Source: CAYZZU01 sp964483105
GTDB lineage: Bacteria > CG2-30-53-67
Assembly (NCBI GenBank): GCA_964483105.1
Contig: CAYZZU010000007.1
Span: 1 to 64,000 of the forward strand
Direction: 5' to 3'
Length of the DNA stretch: 64,000 bases
In this document: positions 59,155 to 64,000 of the stretch, in pieces
Position numbering within the stretch: the stretch's first letter is position 1
Layout: the number at the start of each line of letters is the position of its first letter
Notes under the pieces: generated by a model
What the model was told of the DNA's origin: nothing
Seen by the model: the letters and a program-made list of their open reading frames with translations, nothing else
Database searches by the model: none
Program-made: the position numbers and the translations under genes

Positions 59155-60534
59155 TCATTGTTTTTCCGCGTGTTCCGGTGAAAGAACTTCCGGTTTTGTT
59201 TCCGCGCCGGAGTTTCCGGGCAGATATGTTCTGACCCGGTCTGTTACTTCCGCCACGGCGTGCTGCCGACCTTCCTTGATTTCCCAGATCGAGATGATGG
59301 GGAAGAATTTAGTAAAGAGCACATACAAAAGAATAAAGAAGGCGAAACAGCCGGCCAACAGGGAGAGTTCCACCCAGCTTGGATGGTAGATTCCACGCTC
59401 ATAGGGGAGTCTCGGGTTGGCCAGGGTGGGGACAACGATGATGTATCGTTCCAGCCACATGCCGATGGTAATGGTGAACGACGCGAACACGGATCCTTTG
59501 ATGGTTCTGAGCTTCCGATTGCTGAGAAAGATCACGGGAATGACCAGGCAACAGAGGATCATTCCCCAGAACTCGAATCGGTATTCTCCCGTGAATTTGG
59601 ACCAGAAAACCCGCATATGGGAGGGTTCCGCTCCGTAAAATGTGGTGAGATACTCGGAGAATGTGAAGTAGGCCCAGAGAAGTGTCATGACGAAGAGAAG
59701 AATCCCCAGATTCTGGAAGTGGATATCCTTCAGGTAATCCTCCAGGTGATAGACCCAACGGATCAGGGCCATGGCGATGATCAAGGCGGCGATCCCGGAA
59801 TAGATGGCCCCGGCCACAAAATAGGGGCCGAAGATGGCGGAATGCCACATCGGCTGAACGGTCATGGCAAAGACGAAAGAAACCACCGTGTGGACGGAAA
59901 CCGCGACAGGGATGACCAGGATGGCCATGACGGAGATCGTCCGTTCCAGGCGTTTCCATTGTTTCGGCGTGCCGGTCCATCCGAGCGCCAGGACCGTGTA
60001 GAGCCATCTTCTTTTTTTTACACGGTCCCGCATCAGGGCGATATCCGGGATCAGGGGAAGGTAGAGGTAGATGGTGCACGCGGTCAGATAGGTGGTGATA
60101 CTGGTAACGTCCCAGAGGAGGGGGGACTGAAATCGTCCGTGGCTGATGATATAGAGGACCCGGTCCGGTCGTCCCAGATCCATCAGGATGCTGGCGACCC
60201 CGAAGAAGATCACCATGACAGTGATCACCTCGGCCGAACGAGTGATCGCCCGTCGCCATTCCGCCTGAGCAATCCGGAGAATAGCCGAAATCAACGTTCC
60301 GGCATGGCTGATCCCGATGAAGAAGACGAAATTGGTGATGTAGAATCCCCAGTAAACGGGACGGTTCAGCCCCGTCACCCCCAGCCCGAACTGTAACTGA
60401 CGGAAATACGCAATGAATGCGACGACTACGATCAGGGAGAGGAGAACGACGGTGATGTAGTAATTCCGATGGGCTTTCAGAATCGGCTGGAGGAGGACGT
60501 CTTCATCATGTTCGCAGGCCTTCTTCAGATCCAT
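59155..60534 (-). CDS. NrfD-family membrane subunit (QrcD/ActC-like)
   Basis: A 459-residue, about ten-helix protein of the long NrfD type seen in Qrc and alternative complex III. Markers are GFYITNFVFFIGISHAGTLI, ILMDLGRPDRVLYII, LLWDVTSITTYLTACTIYLY and VQPMWHSAIFGPYF. The C-terminal 45 residues are soluble and charged. One base separates it from the FeS gene stop. It would hold the menaquinone site of the complex. Confidence 0.9.
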   Translation of the reverse strand: MDLKKACEHDEDVLLQPILKAHRNYYITVVLLSLIVVVAFIAYFRQLQFGLGVTGLNRPVYWGFYITNFVFFIGISHAGTLISAILRIAQAEWRRAITRSAEVITVMVIFFGVASILMDLGRPDRVLYIISHGRFQSPLLWDVTSITTYLTACTIYLYLPLIPDIALMRDRVKKRRWLYTVLALGWTGTPKQWKRLERTISVMAILVIPVAVSVHTVVSFVFAMTVQPMWHSAIFGPYFVAGAIYSGIAALIIAMALIRWVYHLEDYLKDIHFQNLGILLFVMTLLWAYFTFSEYLTTFYGAEPSHMRVFWSKFTGEYRFEFWGMILCCLVIPVIFLSNRKLRTIKGSVFASFTITIGMWLERYIIVVPTLANPRLPYERGIYHPSWVELSLLAGCFAFFILLYVLFTKFFPIISIWEIKEGRQHAVAEVTDRVRTYLPGNSGAETKPEVLSPEHAEKQ

Positions 60535-60535
60535 C

Positions 60536-61219
60536 TCAAACTCCTTCGCTCAGAAAAAACACCTTGGGTTCTGTCCCCAGTTCTTCGAGCAGACGGAATA
60601 CCCGTTTGCTTCGTGCCAGGATCGAAACTTTGGATCGGGGGTTTTCCAGATCGCCGAAGTACATGGCCTCGGCGGGGCAGGTCTGGACACATGCCGGCAT
60701 GTAGTCGTCCGGCCCCAGTTCCCGTCCTTCATAACGGGCCTGGTCCCGGGCCTTCTGCAACCGGTGGGAACAGAAGGTGCACTTTTCCACCACGCCCTTG
60801 TAACGGACCGATACATCCGGATTCAGATACCGGTCCATCCCCCTCGGCCATTCCGGATCGAACCAGTTGAAATATTTCAGGGTATAGGGACAGGCGGCTG
60901 TACAGTACCGGCAACCGATGCAGCGAGGGTAAATCTGCCCGACGATTCCTTCGGAACTGACCTGCGTGGCCCCGACGGGGCAGACTTTCGTACAGGGAGC
61001 GTTGTCACAGTGCATGCAGGGACGGGGCATCAGTCGCATGCTTGTGTGAGGGAATTTCCCCTCGATAAAGGGAATCAGTTCCAGCCAGTGGATATTCCGT
61101 CCCTGAGCCGCTGTTTCAGGATTCGCGTTTGGGATGTTGTTCTCCGCCTGGCAGGCGACCACGCAGGCCTGGCATGCCGTACATTTGTCCAGATCAATCA
61201 CCATTCCCCATCTTGGCAT
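60536..61219 (-). CDS. four-cluster ferredoxin subunit (QrcC-like)
   Basis: A 227-residue FeS protein with CTACQACVVAC, CMHCDNAPCTKVC, CIGCRYCTAAC and CTFC...CVQTC. It has no signal peptide of its own, so it is probably exported or assembled with the TAT-bearing MopB partner. It lies between the MopB and NrfD genes, as qrcC does between qrcB and qrcD. Confidence 0.9.
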   Translation of the reverse strand: MPRWGMVIDLDKCTACQACVVACQAENNIPNANPETAAQGRNIHWLELIPFIEGKFPHTSMRLMPRPCMHCDNAPCTKVCPVGATQVSSEGIVGQIYPRCIGCRYCTAACPYTLKYFNWFDPEWPRGMDRYLNPDVSVRYKGVVEKCTFCSHRLQKARDQARYEGRELGPDDYMPACVQTCPAEAMYFGDLENPRSKVSILARSKRVFRLLEELGTEPKVFFLSEGV

Positions 61220-61257
61220 TGGATTCTCCCTTCCAAATCGATACGTTCAGGTGGTCT

Positions 61258-63747
61258 CTATCCGTCTATTTTTACCATTCGCGCGCGGGTTCGGTGAAAA
61301 CGATACCGCCCCGTAAAGGGTTCCTTTTCGGCATGGACCAGTTGAAGTATATTTTCTCCGATTCCCCCGGTCCATCGGCCGCCTGTCTTATGACCGAGCC
61401 CGACCGGCAGATTGATCACACCCGGCCCCACGCCTTCATAGGGTCTGACCCGGGCCTTGATCCTGCCTTTCGGAGATTCAATCCTGACCCAGTCCCCCTT
61501 GCGGACTCCGGCCTGTCGGGCGGTCTCCGGATTGACTTCCACCCAGGTATGCCAGCTCTGGTAGACGTGAAATCCCGTGATGTCCTGCAACCAGGGTTCA
61601 TTGGTATGAGACAATCCGCTGAGCACGGGAATCAGGTAAGGATTCACTTCCAGGTCGAAGAGCGGCTGGTTCCCCTGGATACCGCCCGGATCCCCGTGAG
61701 GCAGACAGATGGAGTCCTCCTGATCCATGTTGAGAGCCCTGGGCACTCCTTGCAGGAGAAGATCCTTCTGGATCTCCGGGAGCCCGTCAAGAAATCTCTG
61801 CGCGGTCAGGGAATAGAACTCGAACCGTCCGGAAGGTGTGGAGAACACCCGTTTCCACTCGTAGGGATAATAGACCGGATCCCACCATCCACCCCGGGTC
61901 AGAAGATCCGCCCAGAATTTGTCAAAGCGTCCCCGGGTCCTGACCTTCCAGCCGCTGCGTTCCAGCAGCTTTGTCCAGAGTTCTTCCAGTGGGGCACCGA
62001 ACGGTTCTCCCTGGCCGGAAGCCTGGAGAGAGCGTACCGAGCCCCGGATCAGTTCATCATAACTTCCCGGAGGGAAGGCCCGCGCGAGTGTTCCTCCGCA
62101 AGACCGAACCAGCTTGATCAAAACCTCCGAGGTGTCCCGGGTATCAAAAACCGGCGGAAGCACCGGCCGACTGAGGTTCACCACCGGATTTCCGGTGAGG
62201 GTATGGCAGGTATCGAGATGCCATTTTTCAAGATAGATCGAATCCGGAAGGATCAGATCCGCGAACCTGGACGTCTCATCCATGACCGGAGAAAAACTGA
62301 CCAGGAAGGGGATGTTTTTCAACGCGGACACAAGCCGGTCCGGTTCCGGACTTTCGAAGACCGGATTGGCCCCATGCAGGAAGAGTATCTCCGCAGGATA
62401 GGGCTGCTTCGCAAGGAATTGTTTTGTCAGGTTCGCGGGGACATCCCGTACCATGGCGTGTTCTCCGCTTCCCGCCCCGTCGATTCTTGGATGCGCGCGT
62501 CCTTTTATGGAAACGGGATCGGGTTGGAAAGCCGGAATCGGCATCTTCGGAATTTTCGCATGGGTGAGGACCCCTCCGGGGTTCTGGAAACTGCCCGCCA
62601 GGGCATTCAGCGCGTGAATGGCCATCCGGTTATAGAGGCCCATGTTTCCGAATCCCCCCGCGTCGTTTCCAAGGGCCAGGGAGGGACGAAATTGGGCGAA
62701 TTCCCTCGCGAGCGTGATGATGGTATCCCTCGAAACTCCCGTGAGTTTGACGACCTTGTCCAGGGGATATTCCTGAAGAACCAGTGTCCTGAATCCGGGA
62801 TGGAGGGTTCCCTGAGAGTCCCGCCAGTCCTCAAACCCGAAAGTCCGTTCCGCGACAAAATCTTCGTCAAAACGCCGTTCCACGATCAGAACGGCTGCGA
62901 TTCCCATGGCCAGGACCCCTTCGCTTCCGGGATGGATGGGGACCCACCGGTCCGCCTTGGCTCCCGTGACCGACAATCTCGGTTCGATGTGGACCAGTTT
63001 TCCCCTCAATTCGTTGCGTCCTCTTCGGAACTTCCCGTATGCGCGGTAGGTCTGAACCGGGGACCAGGGATCCTCGAGAAAGGCGCTGTTGAAGGAGAGA
63101 ATATACGCTGCCTCTGCGATATCGTAGGTAATGCCGCCTTCGGAACCTTGCATCAGGTCAATTCCCGGAATCCTTCCTTCCGACCGTTCCCTGTGGAAAC
63201 GGATCAGGTTGGGTGAACCGTAGGCTTCCATAAACCGTTCCGATACGTTGCGGTTGATTCCTCTTTCAGGTCCCGTCAACAGAACCAGGGCTTCGGGCCT
63301 TCCCTGTTTACGGAGCCGGATCATCTTTTCACGGACTGTGGACAGGGCCTCGTCCCAGGAGATCGGTTTGAAACGCCCCTCCCCACGTTCCCCGGCACGG
63401 GCCAGCGGTGTTTGAATCCGGTCGGGATCGTAGAGGAATTGAAGCCCGGCCTGCCCGCGCGCGCAGAGCCTCCCCCGGTTGACGGGGTGTAACGGATTCC
63501 CATCGATCTTGACCGCCCGCTGTCCATAGAGGCGGACAAGAATTCCACATCCTCCGGCGCACTGCCGGCAGACGGAAGGAACCCATTTTTCTTCCGGGGG
63601 TCGGAGGGAAACATCCTCCAGTTGCCGGGCGGCCGATTCAAATCCGGGTGTTTTGGCGAAACCGGGGAAAAGGCCGTACCGGTAGGCCGTTCCGAAAGCG
63701 GTCGTACCGGCCAGCAGTTTGATAAAATCTCTTCTTTTCAGGCTCAT
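61258..63747 (-). CDS. MopB-type oxidoreductase subunit (QrcB/ActB-like), TAT-exported
   Basis: An 829-residue molybdopterin-oxidoreductase-like protein. It starts with a TAT signal (LKRRDFIKLLAGTTAFG) and keeps a [4Fe-4S] motif (CRQCAGGCG and RLCARGQAG). After YGSPNLIRFH there is no Cys, Ser or Sec where the Mo ligand normally lies, and no chaperone gene is nearby. Qrc QrcB and ACIII ActB are MopB-like subunits without Mo cofactor, and gene order fits them, so a structural or electron-relay role is likely. GAGGTG precedes ATG 63747. Confidence 0.85.
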   Translation of the reverse strand: MSLKRRDFIKLLAGTTAFGTAYRYGLFPGFAKTPGFESAARQLEDVSLRPPEEKWVPSVCRQCAGGCGILVRLYGQRAVKIDGNPLHPVNRGRLCARGQAGLQFLYDPDRIQTPLARAGERGEGRFKPISWDEALSTVREKMIRLRKQGRPEALVLLTGPERGINRNVSERFMEAYGSPNLIRFHRERSEGRIPGIDLMQGSEGGITYDIAEAAYILSFNSAFLEDPWSPVQTYRAYGKFRRGRNELRGKLVHIEPRLSVTGAKADRWVPIHPGSEGVLAMGIAAVLIVERRFDEDFVAERTFGFEDWRDSQGTLHPGFRTLVLQEYPLDKVVKLTGVSRDTIITLAREFAQFRPSLALGNDAGGFGNMGLYNRMAIHALNALAGSFQNPGGVLTHAKIPKMPIPAFQPDPVSIKGRAHPRIDGAGSGEHAMVRDVPANLTKQFLAKQPYPAEILFLHGANPVFESPEPDRLVSALKNIPFLVSFSPVMDETSRFADLILPDSIYLEKWHLDTCHTLTGNPVVNLSRPVLPPVFDTRDTSEVLIKLVRSCGGTLARAFPPGSYDELIRGSVRSLQASGQGEPFGAPLEELWTKLLERSGWKVRTRGRFDKFWADLLTRGGWWDPVYYPYEWKRVFSTPSGRFEFYSLTAQRFLDGLPEIQKDLLLQGVPRALNMDQEDSICLPHGDPGGIQGNQPLFDLEVNPYLIPVLSGLSHTNEPWLQDITGFHVYQSWHTWVEVNPETARQAGVRKGDWVRIESPKGRIKARVRPYEGVGPGVINLPVGLGHKTGGRWTGGIGENILQLVHAEKEPFTGRYRFHRTRARMVKIDG

Positions 63748-63765
63748 GGTCACCTCATCTTCCAT

Positions 63766-64000
63766 TCAATGATGACATGAAACACAGTCGGTACTGGCAT
63801 GGAGCTTTCTGTGACACGAGAGACAGGCATTCATGGAGATTTTCATCGGGGCCTTTTCAGGGGGAGTCTTGCGCAGGGCCATGTCTCCATGACATTTAGT
63901 GCAGTCAAGGCCCGCTACCGTGACATGCCGCCTGTGGGAAAAGAAGACATGACCGGGAAGCCGGAACAGGCGTTGCCAGGGAATCTCCTTGTGTTCAGCC
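63766..64000 (-). CDS. multihaem cytochrome c, partial (QrcA-like), N-terminus outside window
   Basis: The last 77 codons of a cytochrome read in from the window edge. Visible are PGHVFFSHRRHVTVAGLDC, then CTKCH, CLSCH and CVSCHH immediately before the stop codon at 63766. Three haem sites are seen and more should lie upstream. The FSHRxH element with bis-His spacing fits class III/c7-type cytochromes. It ends 18 bases before the MopB start, giving the order cytochrome-MopB-FeS-NrfD of Qrc. Confidence 0.82.
   Translation of the reverse strand, partial: AEHKEIPWQRLFRLPGHVFFSHRRHVTVAGLDCTKCHGDMALRKTPPEKAPMKISMNACLSCHRKLHASTDCVSCHH

Noticed and set aside
61129..63216. 695-codon plus-strand frame opposite the Qrc-like MopB
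   Set aside because: Antisense to a gene with TAT signal, cluster motif and operon context.

Overview
The window comes from a Gram-negative, probably anaerobic or respiratorily versatile bacterium, with gene content like the former Deltaproteobacteria (Desulfobacterota) or Nitrospirota. The reasons are three separate NrfD-type membrane redox modules with multihaem cytochromes c, a CooC-type nickel-insertion ATPase beside tetrahydrofolate C1 genes, Fur-controlled feoAB, ScpAB, GlnD, and an ACP/AMP-ligase/PlsC fusion. No rRNA, tRNA, phage, complete insertion sequence or CRISPR array was seen. The exact phylum cannot be fixed from the sequence alone.

Layout. Positions 1-1650 are accessory: an array of direct and inverted GGGGACAGGCTACTTTTT repeats running into the 5' end of an AbiEii-like nucleotidyltransferase, then a BrnT/BrnA toxin-antitoxin pair. 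1777-11887 carries a DinG-type helicase, a TusA-like protein, a pcm-archease-rtcB repair operon, a soluble histidine kinase, a solitary AmrS radical SAM enzyme, acetyl-CoA synthetase and an orphan receiver protein. 12321-18251 (minus strand) is a respiratory operon: four-cluster ferredoxin, NrfD, TAT-exported molybdopterin oxidoreductase, TorD chaperone and a 12-haem membrane cytochrome. 18474-32743 is mostly housekeeping: radC, glnD, glgC, holA, rpsT, rluB, scpB, scpA, trpS, an M50 protease and a ParA/MinD ATPase. 32900-35965 is a C1/acetyl-CoA-pathway set: a cyclodeaminase-like FchA, a FolD lacking its usual cyclohydrolase residues, 5-formyl-THF cyclo-ligase and CooC.

36045-42769 is central metabolism (IclR regulator, transaldolase-like Fsa, ATP-PEP carboxykinase, a NamZ-like protein, transhydrogenase). 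42861-45656 is an uncharacterised pair, a MoxR-like AAA+ ATPase plus a 613-residue partner. 45640-48523 is fur-feoA-feoB with a 57-residue zinc-ribbon gene after feoB and two good Fur boxes. 48576-54814 holds a tetrahaem cytochrome/ferredoxin/NrfD module ending in a strong terminator, preceded by an NtrC-type two-component pair. 54874-64000 carries the ACP-ligase-PlsC fusion and then a Qrc/alternative-complex-III-like operon (multihaem cytochrome, MopB, ferredoxin, NrfD, four-haem cytochrome) that runs off the window edge.

How it fits together: the three NrfD modules are quinone/periplasm electron routers that would connect the quinone pool to cytochromes c. The C1 set and CooC suggest a Wood-Ljungdahl pathway elsewhere in the genome, with Acs and PckA linking acetyl-CoA and gluconeogenesis. 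The points that most deserve attention are the FolD/FchA division of labour, the AAA+/613-residue pair, the two MopB proteins without an obvious Mo-ligating residue, the feoB-linked zinc ribbon, and several promoters placed so close to the start codon that the transcripts look leaderless.
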